NCBI GenBank assembly: GCA_033855775.1
Contig: JAWVFT010000091.1
Span: 1 to 38,940 of the forward strand
Source: DASVTR01 sp033855775
GTDB lineage: Bacteria > Acidobacteriota > Blastocatellia > Pyrinomonadales > Pyrinomonadaceae
Length of the DNA stretch: 38,940 nucleotides
Direction: 5' to 3'
Below are positions 32,168 through 38,940 of this stretch, one piece after another. The position numbers were made by a program, and so were the translations under genes. The notes beneath the pieces were generated by a model. The model was not told the DNA's origin, searched no databases, and worked only from the letters and a program-made list of their open reading frames with translations. Numbering within the stretch: the first letter of the stretch is position 1; each line of letters opens with the position of its first letter.

Positions 32168-32611
32168 TTATAATGCTGCCTGCAAATCTACGCAGCACTC
32201 GGCGCAGCGCGTGGCCTTGAGCGGGATGGTCGAGAGACAGTACGGACAATCTTTGGTCGTCGGGCCGTCGTCGGTCGCCTGCTTGCTTTTCAAGCGATTG
32301 AACGAGCGAACAATCATGAAGACGACGAAGGCGATAATCAAAAAGTTGATGAGGTCGTTGATGAATTGGCCGTAGGCGATGACGGGCAAGCCAGCGGCTT
32401 TGGCTGCCGCGAGGCTCGGCGGGTTCTTGCCTGAAAGGTCGTAGAAGAGATTGGCGAAATCAACCTTGCCGAGCAGTTGACCGATGGGCGGCATGATGAT
32501 GCCTTCGACGAACGTCGTCACAATCTTGCCGAAGGCGGCGGCGAGGATGACCGCGACGGCGAGGTCAAGGACGTTGCCGCGCTTGATAAACTCTCTGAAC
32601 TCTTTGAACAT
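32168..32611 (-). CDS. mscL: Large-conductance mechanosensitive channel with C-terminal zinc ribbon
   Basis: MscL opens under membrane tension to release solutes during osmotic downshock. The protein is 147 residues. The N-terminal MFKEFREFIKRGNVLDLAV and TM1 (VAVILAAAFGKIVTTFVEGI) are classic, followed by the periplasmic loop and TM2 (FINDLINFLIIAFVVFMIVR, about 83-102). The tail is unusual: the normal helical bundle is replaced by a C-x2-C ... C-x2-C ribbon (CPYCLSTIPLKATRCAEC) near residues 122-140. AAGGAG lies 8 nt upstream of the ATG and a near-consensus promoter is at 32687-32714. It is divergent from the PLP-enzyme gene. Confidence 0.95.
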   Translation of the reverse strand: MFKEFREFIKRGNVLDLAVAVILAAAFGKIVTTFVEGIIMPPIGQLLGKVDFANLFYDLSGKNPPSLAAAKAAGLPVIAYGQFINDLINFLIIAFVVFMIVRSFNRLKSKQATDDGPTTKDCPYCLSTIPLKATRCAECCVDLQAAL

Positions 32612-32686
32612 ATTGGCTTCTCCTTCTCGAACGAGTAAAGTGAATGCTCGTCAGTCCGGCGGATTTCAGGATTCTGCACAGCGGCT

Positions 32687-32714
32687 TTTATAACACTGGC
32701 TGCCGCGGCGTCAA
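32687..32714 (-). promoter_or_regulatory. Promoter of mscL
   Basis: Minus-strand TTGACG (32709-32714), 16-nt spacer, TATAAA (32687-32692), about 75 nt before the ATG. Confidence 0.75.
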
Positions 32715-32774
32715 TTGATTCTTTTCCGGCGCTCGTCGTCAAACAAGCAACAGCGCTCCGTTCAATCAAGAGCC

Positions 32775-33896
32775 ATGAATCTTCAGTCACTCAAAACTCC
32801 CGCGCTCGTGCTCGACCACGAACGCCTCAAGCGCAACGCAGAGCGTATGAGCCAGCGCGTCAAGAGTCTCAACGTCGCTTTGCGCCCGCACGTCAAAACG
32901 CACAAGTGCGTGGAGGTCGCGCGCCTTCAAACCGAAGGGCAGAGCGGCGCCGTCACCGTCTCGACGCTCGCGGAAGCGCGCGCCTTCGCCGCCGCAGGCT
33001 TCCGCGACATCACCTACGCCGTCCCCATCGAGCCGGGGAAATTTTCCGAAGCCATCGAGCTAACGAAAGCTCGCGAACGCTTCTCGCTCCTGACCGATGA
33101 CCTTGAGGCCGCCACGCAACTCAACGACGCGGCGCGACGCGCGGGCGTCACCCTTGAACTCTTTTTGAAAGTCGATTGCGGCTATCATCGCTGCGGCGTC
33201 GAGCCAGCGAGCGACGCGGCCCTTGCGATTCCGCGTTTCATCAAAGGGGCGTCCAACCTGCGCTTCGCGGGCATCCTGACGCACGCGGGCCATTCCTATC
33301 ACGCGCGCTCGACGGATGAACTGCTCGCCATCGCGCGCCACGAACGCGACTCGATGACTGAATACGCAGATGCCTTGCGCGTCGACGGCGCTCCGCCGCC
33401 CGTCGTCAGCATCGGCTCGACGCCGACCATCACACACGTTGACCACCTCGCGGGCATTGACGAAGCGCGCCCCGGCAACTACATCTTCTTCGACGCCTTT
33501 CAAGCCACGCTCGGCAGTTGCGCCTTCACGGACTGCGCGCTGACCGTTCTCGCGGCCATCACGCATCTAGACCGCAGCCGCCGCAAAATCATCATTGACG
33601 CGGGCGCAGTCGCGCTCTCGAAAGACAGGGGCGCAGTCGAGCTTGATAAGAGTTGCGGCTACGGGCGCGTGCTGGATTTGGAGGGCAACGAACTTGGCTT
33701 GCGCGTCAACGCTCTTTCGCAAGAGCACGGCGAGATTGTCATGGAAGACGACGCGCTGCTGGACAAACTAAAAGTCGGGACGCGCCTGCGCGTGCTCGCC
33801 AACCATTCCTGCCTGACCGCCGCGCAACACTCTCACTACAACGTCCTGCAAGGCGAGCGCCTCGTTGACCGTTGGGAAATTCAGCGCGGCTGGTAA
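32775..33896 (+). CDS. D-threonine aldolase/D-serine dehydratase-type PLP enzyme
   Basis: A 373-residue cytoplasmic enzyme of the alanine-racemase-fold group that cleaves D-threonine (and similar beta-hydroxy D-amino acids) or dehydrates D-serine. It begins LKTPALVLDHERLKRNAERM, and the PLP lysine is K41 in LRPHVKTHKC. Later motifs are ILTHAGHSYHA, VSIGSTPT and RPGNYIFFDAF. The C-terminal NHSCLTAAQHSHYNVL holds the His and Cys that bind the metal in D-threonine aldolases and D-serine dehydratases. Sequence alone does not separate these activities. The ATG at 32775 fits family length; the open frame reaches back to 32715. It is divergent from mscL. Confidence 0.88.
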   Translation: MNLQSLKTPALVLDHERLKRNAERMSQRVKSLNVALRPHVKTHKCVEVARLQTEGQSGAVTVSTLAEARAFAAAGFRDITYAVPIEPGKFSEAIELTKARERFSLLTDDLEAATQLNDAARRAGVTLELFLKVDCGYHRCGVEPASDAALAIPRFIKGASNLRFAGILTHAGHSYHARSTDELLAIARHERDSMTEYADALRVDGAPPPVVSIGSTPTITHVDHLAGIDEARPGNYIFFDAFQATLGSCAFTDCALTVLAAITHLDRSRRKIIIDAGAVALSKDRGAVELDKSCGYGRVLDLEGNELGLRVNALSQEHGEIVMEDDALLDKLKVGTRLRVLANHSCLTAAQHSHYNVLQGERLVDRWEIQRGW

Positions 33897-33994
33897 GCCA
33901 AACTCCGCAGCCGGAAAACGGAGCGCGGCGGCGATGGATGAGAACAGCAAAGCCTTCATCCATCGCCGCCGCGTCTATGATTTCTAACTTAAAT

Positions 33995-35086
33995 TTACGC
34001 GCGTTTCAGATTGCGCGCAGCTTGCGGCCTCGCGCTGCCTTCGCTGGCCGCTGTCGTCGAGGCCTGCTTCTGGGTTGCGCCCGGCGTCTCTGTTTGAGCA
34101 GCGTTCGTCTTTTCGATGCGCGCCGTGATGCGGCGGTCGAGGTCTGTGATTTGTTCGGGTGTCAGCCTGAAGATGTTGGGCTGGTTGTGATAGACCTTCG
34201 CGCCGGTCACGATGTCGGCTTGCTTAAAGCCGTGCTGTTCCGCTTTGGCGATGAGCTCTTGAATGGTCATCGCGGGCGGCACCAGAGAGAGCGGCGAAGG
34301 CTTCTCTTCCAGAGTTTCCGGCACGGTCGCAGGTCGAGGGGCTTCCATCGGCAGTTCGTTCGCGGCGTTCTGTTTCATGTGGTCTATGAAATCCTTGAAC
34401 GACACGTCGCCCGTCATCTCGAAGCCGACCTCAAAGACTTGGCTGTTGCTCTTGACGACTTGAAAGACGCGCGTGATTTCGCCCGCGCGCTCCTGCAAGG
34501 AGACTTCGACCATGATGTCCACGAAGTATTCCAGCCCGCTCGCCGTCATCGGCAGCACGCGCCCGACCTCGTTGTCCTCTTTCGCTTCCTTGCCCTTGGC
34601 GGCAATCTGGTCAACGATGACGACCGACTTGCCGCTCTCGATGCAGAGCTTGCGGAGCACGCCCTGCAAAATCATCTGGTCTGCCGCCAACTCTTCGGCC
34701 GAAGGCTGAGCCAGCGGATCATTCGTGCGTTCGCGCACCGCCGCCACCATCTCGCTGTGCTTCGCGCTGAAGTAACCGGCCCACGAATCCAGCGCAAAGC
34801 AGCCGTAGTTCTGCTCGCGTCCTTCGCCGTTCAAGGCCCAATCAATAAACTCCGGCAACTCGTCCGGGTGTTCAATCTCAAGCCCGTCGAAGAGCGTGCC
34901 GTTGCCTTTCAAGAGGCGCGACTTGCGCTCCACGTCGAAGATGCAGAGGCGGCCAATGCCCGCTTCCGCCATGCTGCGTATGAAATGGCTTTTGCCAACG
35001 CCCGCGCCGCCGCGCACAGCCATCACAAGGCGCTGCTGTCGCGGCAGGCGGCTCAGTGGATTAACTCTCGGTTTTTTTGTCGTCAT
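33995..35086 (-). CDS. Phage-type AAA_24/Sak4-like P-loop ATPase
   Basis: A 363-residue soluble protein. The Walker A is GGAGVGKS at residues 26-33 after a basic head (KKPRVNPLSRLPRQQRLVMA). A Walker B-like strand is CFALDSW, and SVVIVDQIAAKGKEAKEDNE follows. This matches the RecA-like ATPases (AAA_24, Sak4 group) that phages use for single-strand annealing or recombination. The last 130 residues are a linker and a helical domain (TIQELIAKAEQHGFKQADIV, FRLTPEQITDLDRRITARIE) ending in a Thr/Ala/Gln-rich tail. No phage structural or replication genes surround it, so it looks like a solitary captured gene. AGAGGA precedes the ATG. A direct role in recombination is inferred. Confidence 0.72.
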   Translation of the reverse strand: MTTKKPRVNPLSRLPRQQRLVMAVRGGAGVGKSHFIRSMAEAGIGRLCIFDVERKSRLLKGNGTLFDGLEIEHPDELPEFIDWALNGEGREQNYGCFALDSWAGYFSAKHSEMVAAVRERTNDPLAQPSAEELAADQMILQGVLRKLCIESGKSVVIVDQIAAKGKEAKEDNEVGRVLPMTASGLEYFVDIMVEVSLQERAGEITRVFQVVKSNSQVFEVGFEMTGDVSFKDFIDHMKQNAANELPMEAPRPATVPETLEEKPSPLSLVPPAMTIQELIAKAEQHGFKQADIVTGAKVYHNQPNIFRLTPEQITDLDRRITARIEKTNAAQTETPGATQKQASTTAASEGSARPQAARNLKRA

Positions 35087-35225
35087 CTCTCAATCCTCTT
35101 TTAGCTGTTCACCAAGTCAAATCAATAAAGGGGGAAGTCGGAAACTCAAGCACGACTCGTTGCTTCTGCAACCCGGTTCGGGAGTCGAGCACGCTAAACG
35201 TTTCGGAGCTTAGCACGTTTCAAGG

Positions 35226-35295
35226 CGGGTGTAAAACAAAATTTCATCGGTGAAACAAAAACTTCCGGCGACGATTTCCGGTGAGACAAAAACTT
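35226..35295. repeat. Operator-like direct repeats upstream of the ATPase gene
   Basis: CGGTGAAACAAAAACTT (35248-35264) and CGGTGAGACAAAAACTT (35279-35295) differ at one base and start 31 bp apart, three helical turns. A weaker third copy GGGTGTAAAACAAAATTT is at 35226-35243. They lie in the 441-nt gap 35087-35527, between two divergent genes. Confidence 0.6.
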
Positions 35296-35360
35296 TCACC
35301 GCTCTTTGAGCGCAACAAAGGGCAGCAAACTTTGGGCCGACAATTTTGGCGCGCGAAAAG

Positions 35361-35386
35361 CTCTTGACACCAAACATCGTCAAGAG
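35361..35386. promoter_or_regulatory. Inverted repeat overlapping a TTGACA box
   Basis: CTCTTGAC (35361-35368) and GTCAAGAG (35379-35386) are perfect 8-bp arms with a 10-nt spacer. The left arm contains TTGACA (35364-35369), a consensus -35; a weak GACTAT lies 17 nt downstream. This is a plausible operator/promoter for the glucanotransferase gene at 35528. Confidence 0.5.
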
Positions 35387-35512
35387 GACTATGGTCTGGC
35401 CCAGTCCACACATCGCTTGTCAGTTAAATCTGCGACGACTGTCAGCCTCGCGCTCTGAACGAGTCGTTGCCGGGAAGGTCATCCGAAGTTGCTTACAAAC
35501 AGAATCTCTTTG

Positions 35513-35518
35513 AGGAGG
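35513..35518 (+). promoter_or_regulatory. Shine-Dalgarno sequence for the glucanotransferase gene
   Basis: AGGAGG lies 9 nt before the GTG at 35528 and selects it over the upstream open start at 35489. Confidence 0.8.
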
Positions 35519-35527
35519 GAACTACTC

Positions 35528-37675
35528 GTGAAAAAGCTTGCGCACAATCTTTCGGCAGCGTTGTTGCTGCTCTCACTTTTAACTCTGGCGCCACTGGCCT
35601 CGCGCGCCGCAGACTTTAAGCGCGAAACAATCTATCAAATCATTACCGACCGATTTTTTGACGGCGACACGGCAAACAACAACCCGTCGCAAAGCTCCGG
35701 CCTTTATGATTCGACGAAAACGAACTGGCGCGCTTACTGGGGCGGCGACCTCGCGGGCATCCAGCAGAAGATGTCCTATCTGGCCGGGATGGGCGTGACG
35801 GCGATTTGGATTTCGCCGCCCGTCGATAATCTGAACACCAACATCCCGGACGGAGCCAATCCGACCGCTTCCTATCACGGCTATCAGGGACGCGACTTCA
35901 AGCGCATCGAAGAGCACTTCGGCAATTCGACCAACGCCTGGACGGCTTTCGACAATCTAGTCACAGCCGCGCACGCCAACGGCATCAAAGTCGTCATAGA
36001 CTTCGCTCCGAATCATTCGACGCAGGACAACGCGGGCGAGTACGGCGCGCTCTACGACAATGGCATCCTTCTGGGCAACTACACCAGCGACACCAACGGT
36101 TATTTTCATCACAACGCGAACATCAGCGGCGGCGGTTGGGACGACCGCTATCAGGTTCAGTACTACACGCTCTTCGACCTCGCCGACCTCAATCAGGAGC
36201 ACGCGACCGTTGACGGATACTTGAAGGCGGCGGCGCAGCTTTTCCAGCAGCACGGCGTTGACGGCTTTCGCATTGACGCCGTGAAGCACGTCACATGGGG
36301 TTGGGAGTACAGCTTCGCCAACTCCATCTTCACCTACGCCGACAGCTTTCTCTTCGGCGAATGGTATCAGGGCAACACCAGCGACCCGCTCTATCACGAC
36401 TCCTACAAGTTCGCCAACAAGAGCGGCATCTCGCTCTTAGACTTTCCGCTCAACACGGCGATTCGCAGCGTCTTCGGCGGCGCCGGAAATTTCTCCGAGA
36501 TTGACACCGTGCTCACGCAGGAGGCCAGCAACTTCACATGGGACGAAGACCTCGTGACCTTCATTGACAATCACGACATGGCTCGCTTTCTCTCCGTCAA
36601 CAACAATAACAACCGCCTTCATCAGGCGATGGCCTTCATCTACACGTCGCGCGGCATCCCCTGCATCTACTACGGCACGGAGCAGTATTTGCACAACGAC
36701 ACCAGCGGCGGCACAGACCCTTACAATCGCCCGATGATGAACGCCTTCTCGACCTCGACGACCGCTTACACTTTGACCAATCGCCTCTCGACCTTGCGAC
36801 GCAACAACACGGCCATTCCTTACGGCTCGACGCAACAGCGTTGGATGAACAACGACGTGTACATCTACGAGCGCAAGTTCTTCGGCAATGTCGTCCTCGT
36901 CGCCATCAACAAGAGCGGCTCGACGGCCTACAACATCACCGGCCTCAACACGTCGCTCCCCGCCGGGACATACACGGACTACCTGACGAACCTGCTCGGC
37001 GGCTCAAGCATCACCGTTAGCTCTGGCACGGGCGGCAACAATCCCGTCACGACCTTCAGCCTGCCCGCCAACACGGTCGCCGTCTGGCAAGTCACGGAAA
37101 GCGGCGGCACGCCGCAAATCGGCTCGGTCGGCCCCATCGCCGCGCAAGCAGGCGTGAAGGTGACAATCGGCGGCAAGAACTTCGGCTCGACGCAGGGGAC
37201 TGGCAGCGTGAAGTTCGGGACGACGACGGCCAGCATCATCTCATGGTCTGCGACTCAAATCGTCGCCACCGTGCCGAGCGTCACGAACGGCAGCTACAAC
37301 GTGACGGTCACGAACAGTTCGGCTCAAGTCTCGAACGGCATACAGTTCACAGTCCTGACGGCGAAGCTCATCCCCGTCACCTTCACCGTCAACAATGCGT
37401 CGCCGACCTCGACAGGCGACTACATTTTCCTGACGGGCAGCACGGTCGAGCTTGGCAACTGGGCGACGACGTGGGACGGCGCGGTCGGCCCGATGCTGAC
37501 GCCCAACTATCCGAACTGGTTCCTGAACACGAGCATGCCCGCGGGGCAGACGATTCAGTTCAAGTTCATCAAGATTGCCGCGGGCGGCGCGGTGACTTGG
37601 GAGGGCGGAGCCAATCACAGTTATACTGTGCCGTCGAGCGGCACAGGCTTCGTCAACGTCAACTGGCAGAATTAG
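35528..37675 (+). CDS. Cyclodextrin glucanotransferase-type GH13 enzyme, five domains
   Basis: A 715-residue exported enzyme with signal peptide (KKLAHNLSAALLLLSLLTLA...ASRA). The GH13 barrel shows GVTAIWISPPVDN, IKVVIDFAPNHS, nucleophile D250 in DGFRIDAVKHV, acid/base E278 in FGEWY and D350 in FIDNHDMARF. These sit about 21 positions after the corresponding residues (D229, E257, D328, from memory) of mature Bacillus cyclodextrin glucanotransferase, consistent with a signal peptide. Domain C (WMNNDVYIYERKFFGNV), an IPT/TIG domain D (PQIGSVGPIAAQAGVKVTIG) and a CBM20 domain E (VYFLTGS-like YIFLTGSTVELGNW, TWEGGANHSYTVPSSGT) complete the ABCDE layout. The tyrosine in YYTLFDLADLN aligns with the cyclisation residue. 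A maltogenic amylase activity is the alternative. It precedes a CBM48-like secreted protein. Confidence 0.88.
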   Translation: MKKLAHNLSAALLLLSLLTLAPLASRAADFKRETIYQIITDRFFDGDTANNNPSQSSGLYDSTKTNWRAYWGGDLAGIQQKMSYLAGMGVTAIWISPPVDNLNTNIPDGANPTASYHGYQGRDFKRIEEHFGNSTNAWTAFDNLVTAAHANGIKVVIDFAPNHSTQDNAGEYGALYDNGILLGNYTSDTNGYFHHNANISGGGWDDRYQVQYYTLFDLADLNQEHATVDGYLKAAAQLFQQHGVDGFRIDAVKHVTWGWEYSFANSIFTYADSFLFGEWYQGNTSDPLYHDSYKFANKSGISLLDFPLNTAIRSVFGGAGNFSEIDTVLTQEASNFTWDEDLVTFIDNHDMARFLSVNNNNNRLHQAMAFIYTSRGIPCIYYGTEQYLHNDTSGGTDPYNRPMMNAFSTSTTAYTLTNRLSTLRRNNTAIPYGSTQQRWMNNDVYIYERKFFGNVVLVAINKSGSTAYNITGLNTSLPAGTYTDYLTNLLGGSSITVSSGTGGNNPVTTFSLPANTVAVWQVTESGGTPQIGSVGPIAAQAGVKVTIGGKNFGSTQGTGSVKFGTTTASIISWSATQIVATVPSVTNGSYNVTVTNSSAQVSNGIQFTVLTAKLIPVTFTVNNASPTSTGDYIFLTGSTVELGNWATTWDGAVGPMLTPNYPNWFLNTSMPAGQTIQFKFIKIAAGGAVTWEGGANHSYTVPSSGTGFVNVNWQN

Positions 37676-37690
37676 CTTAACATCAATCAA

Positions 37691-37766
37691 CCTTCCGTTG
37701 ATGCTGCCGCCCGTTGTGTGAAGAGCTTGAGACTTTCCGCACAGCGGGCGGCAGCATCAACGAAGG
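37691..37766. repeat. Long inverted repeat after the glucanotransferase gene
   Basis: The arm 37691-37718 (including GTTGATGCTGCCGCCCG) is complementary, with one extra base and one mismatch, to 37740-37766 (CACAGCGGGCGGCAGCATCA onward). The loop is about 21 nt. It begins 15 nt after the stop and fits a terminator or a stabilising 3' hairpin; no T-tract follows. Confidence 0.65.
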
Positions 37767-37795
37767 CAGCGCGTCTTGACGCGCTGATGTCGAAC

Positions 37796-37801
37796 AAGGA
37801 G
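37796..37801 (+). promoter_or_regulatory. Shine-Dalgarno sequence for the CBM48-like gene
   Basis: AAGGAG stands 6 nt before the GTG at 37808 and rules out upstream starts encoded in the inverted repeat. Confidence 0.75.
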
Positions 37802-37807
37802 TTAGAA

Positions 37808-38506
37808 GTGAGACGGCATCTTCTTCGGGTCGCATTCTTCATGCTCGCGTCGCTCGTCATCGTGGCGGGCGTTGAAAGCTGCATGGCTCAAAACGCTGCG
37901 GCGACGACGACGGCTCAAAGCTCCGTGGCGGAGAGCAAATCCGGCAAGAAGATTGACCCCGCGTTGTTGAAGAAATACGTCGGGCGATATGAGTTGGAAG
38001 TCGGCTTGATTCCCATCTCGACGATTGACGTGACGCTGGAAACCGGCGAACTCTGGATGAAGCCCTCGGTCGTCAAAAAACGCAAGCTCGTTCATCAATC
38101 GAAGTCCGTCTTTCTGGATGAAGTGGAAGGCGCGCGATACGTCTTCAATAAGGATGAGAAAGGCCGCATCGTGAGCCTGACGTTTCCCTTCGAGGGCGAG
38201 AGCTACACGGCGCGGCGCGTCGAACTGCCCGCGCCGAATCTGAAAGGCAACACGACGTTCCGGCTCAAAGGCTACGCGGACGCCAACGTCGTCGCCCTCG
38301 CAGGCTCCTTCAACGCCTGGAATCAATCGCAGTTAATCTGCGCGCATGAGAATGACGAATGGGTCTGCCGCCTCGATTTGGAGCCGGGCATTTATACTTA
38401 CAAATTTATCGTTGACGGCAACTGGACGCTCGACCCCGTTAATCCGAACACGGTGGAAGACGAAGCCGGAAACGTCAACTCCGTCATCGAAGTGAAAGTG
38501 AAATAG
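37808..38506 (+). CDS. Secreted protein with C-terminal glycogen-binding (CBM48/AMPK-like) domain
   Basis: A 232-residue protein with a signal peptide (RRHLLRVAFFMLASLVIVAG, then VESCMAQ; the Cys lacks a standard lipobox). A first domain (about 55-140: LKKYVGRYELEVGLIPISTI, ARYVFNKDEKGRIVSLTF) resembles the small beta domain DUF3471 found after beta-lactamase-like enzymes. The second domain (about 150-232: RLKGYADANVVALAGSFNAW, CRLDLEPGIYTYKFIVDGNW, DPVNPNTVEDEAGNVNSVI) is a clear AMPK/CBM48-type glycogen-binding module. It follows the glucanotransferase, so a part in binding starch or its products outside the cell is likely. No catalytic residues are visible. Confidence 0.8.
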   Translation: MRRHLLRVAFFMLASLVIVAGVESCMAQNAAATTTAQSSVAESKSGKKIDPALLKKYVGRYELEVGLIPISTIDVTLETGELWMKPSVVKKRKLVHQSKSVFLDEVEGARYVFNKDEKGRIVSLTFPFEGESYTARRVELPAPNLKGNTTFRLKGYADANVVALAGSFNAWNQSQLICAHENDEWVCRLDLEPGIYTYKFIVDGNWTLDPVNPNTVEDEAGNVNSVIEVKVK

Positions 38507-38648
38507 ACGCCCGCTCTGAGTCGTTCACGCCGCGCCTCCGCTTCACATGCGCCGCGATTTGCAATAACCTGTCCTTTAATCAACTGCCACAGCAGCTTCA
38601 AGAATATTTCCATAGTCTAATCAAATCGGAGGCATCTCGATACGGCGC

Positions 38649-38940
38649 ATGAGCACACCAGCCAACAAAGTTATCTATTCGATGATCGGGGTCGGCAAGT
38701 ACTACGACAAGAAAGCTGTCCTCAAAGATATTTATCTTTCCTATTTCTACGGCGCGAAGATTGGCGTCATCGGCCTCAACGGCTCCGGCAAGAGTTCGTT
38801 GCTGCGCATCCTCGCCGGGGTTGATAAAGAATTTGTCGGCGAGACTGTCATCTCGCCCGGCCACACGGTCGGCTATCTGGAACAGGAGCCGCAACTCGAC
38901 GAGACGAAGACGGTCAGAGAAATCGTCGAGCAGAGCGTGC
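38649..38940 (+). CDS. ettA: Energy-dependent translational throttle ABC-F protein (partial)
   Basis: Only the first 97 residues fall in the window; the gene runs past the right end. The segment VIYSMIGVGKYYDKKAVLKD, then GAKIGVIGLNGSGKSSLLRI (Walker A GLNGSGKS) and HTVGYLEQEPQLDETKTVRE match the start of EttA, a ribosome-binding ABC-F ATPase that gates entry into elongation according to energy charge. GGAGG lies 16 nt before the ATG at 38649, a longer spacing than normal; no ATG, GTG or TTG occurs closer in frame, although an ATA stands 7 nt after it at 38640. Between 38507 and 38648 nothing else is recognised. Confidence 0.9.
   Translation, partial: MSTPANKVIYSMIGVGKYYDKKAVLKDIYLSYFYGAKIGVIGLNGSGKSSLLRILAGVDKEFVGETVISPGHTVGYLEQEPQLDETKTVREIVEQSV

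Noticed and set aside
37718..37807. Upstream extension of the CBM48-like protein
   Set aside because: The extra 30 residues are encoded by the right arm of the inverted repeat, and AAGGAG with a signal peptide supports the GTG at 37808.

Overview
The window looks like chromosomal DNA of a GC-rich member of the Acidobacteriota (Blastocatellia-like). The clues are a VWFA-related secreted protein of the acidobacterial type, soluble Ser/Thr kinases and membrane proteins that begin with a small C-P-x-C zinc-ribbon, and intergenic inverted repeats built from shuffled short words. Taxonomy is inferred from protein style only. There is no rRNA, CRISPR array, intact phage or insertion sequence. Two tRNA genes (Ala-CGC, Lys-CUU) each have a clear sigma70-type promoter.

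Layout. 1-2947 (minus): folK-panB-panC, for folate and pantothenate synthesis. 3107-6314 (plus): a large ABC-exporter-like membrane protein and an AlbA_2/Schlafen-type ATP-binding regulator. 6405-9517 (minus): three exported proteins (a VWA protein, a LecA/PA-IL-like domain protein and a small hypothetical protein). 9946-12553 (plus): a MEDS-domain hybrid histidine kinase and a stand-alone receiver protein. 12710-22152 (plus): the most unusual locus, a tight three-gene operon of a zinc-finger P-loop GTPase, a 999-residue protein resembling GTPase-associated protein 1 (GAP1), and a 1674-residue protein that joins a SEDS (FtsW/RodA-like) glycosyltransferase to a penicillin-binding transpeptidase with all three active-site motifs. 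A promoter precedes the operon and a strong intrinsic terminator follows it.

22566-24538: a polysaccharide deacetylase convergent with a zinc-ribbon methyltransferase, then tRNA-Ala. 24786-31167: a signalling cluster with two zinc-ribbon membrane proteins and two soluble Ser/Thr kinases (one FHA-linked, one PEGA plus three zinc ribbons), interrupted by a decayed radical SAM/SPASM gene and tRNA-Lys. 31454-33896: hemerythrin, a zinc-ribbon MscL channel and a divergent D-threonine aldolase-type PLP enzyme. 33995-35086: a phage-like Sak4/AAA_24 ATPase with operator-like repeats upstream. 35528-38506: a five-domain cyclodextrin glucanotransferase-type enzyme followed by a secreted CBM48-like protein. 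38649-end: the start of ettA, an ABC-F translation factor.

The working hypothesis for the central operon is that the GTPase and its partner control a one-polypeptide peptidoglycan polymerase/cross-linker at the membrane. Whether this is a morphogenesis device or part of a GTPase-based conflict system cannot be settled from sequence alone. Start sites were moved inward from the longest open frame where a Shine-Dalgarno sequence, signal peptide or family length favoured it.
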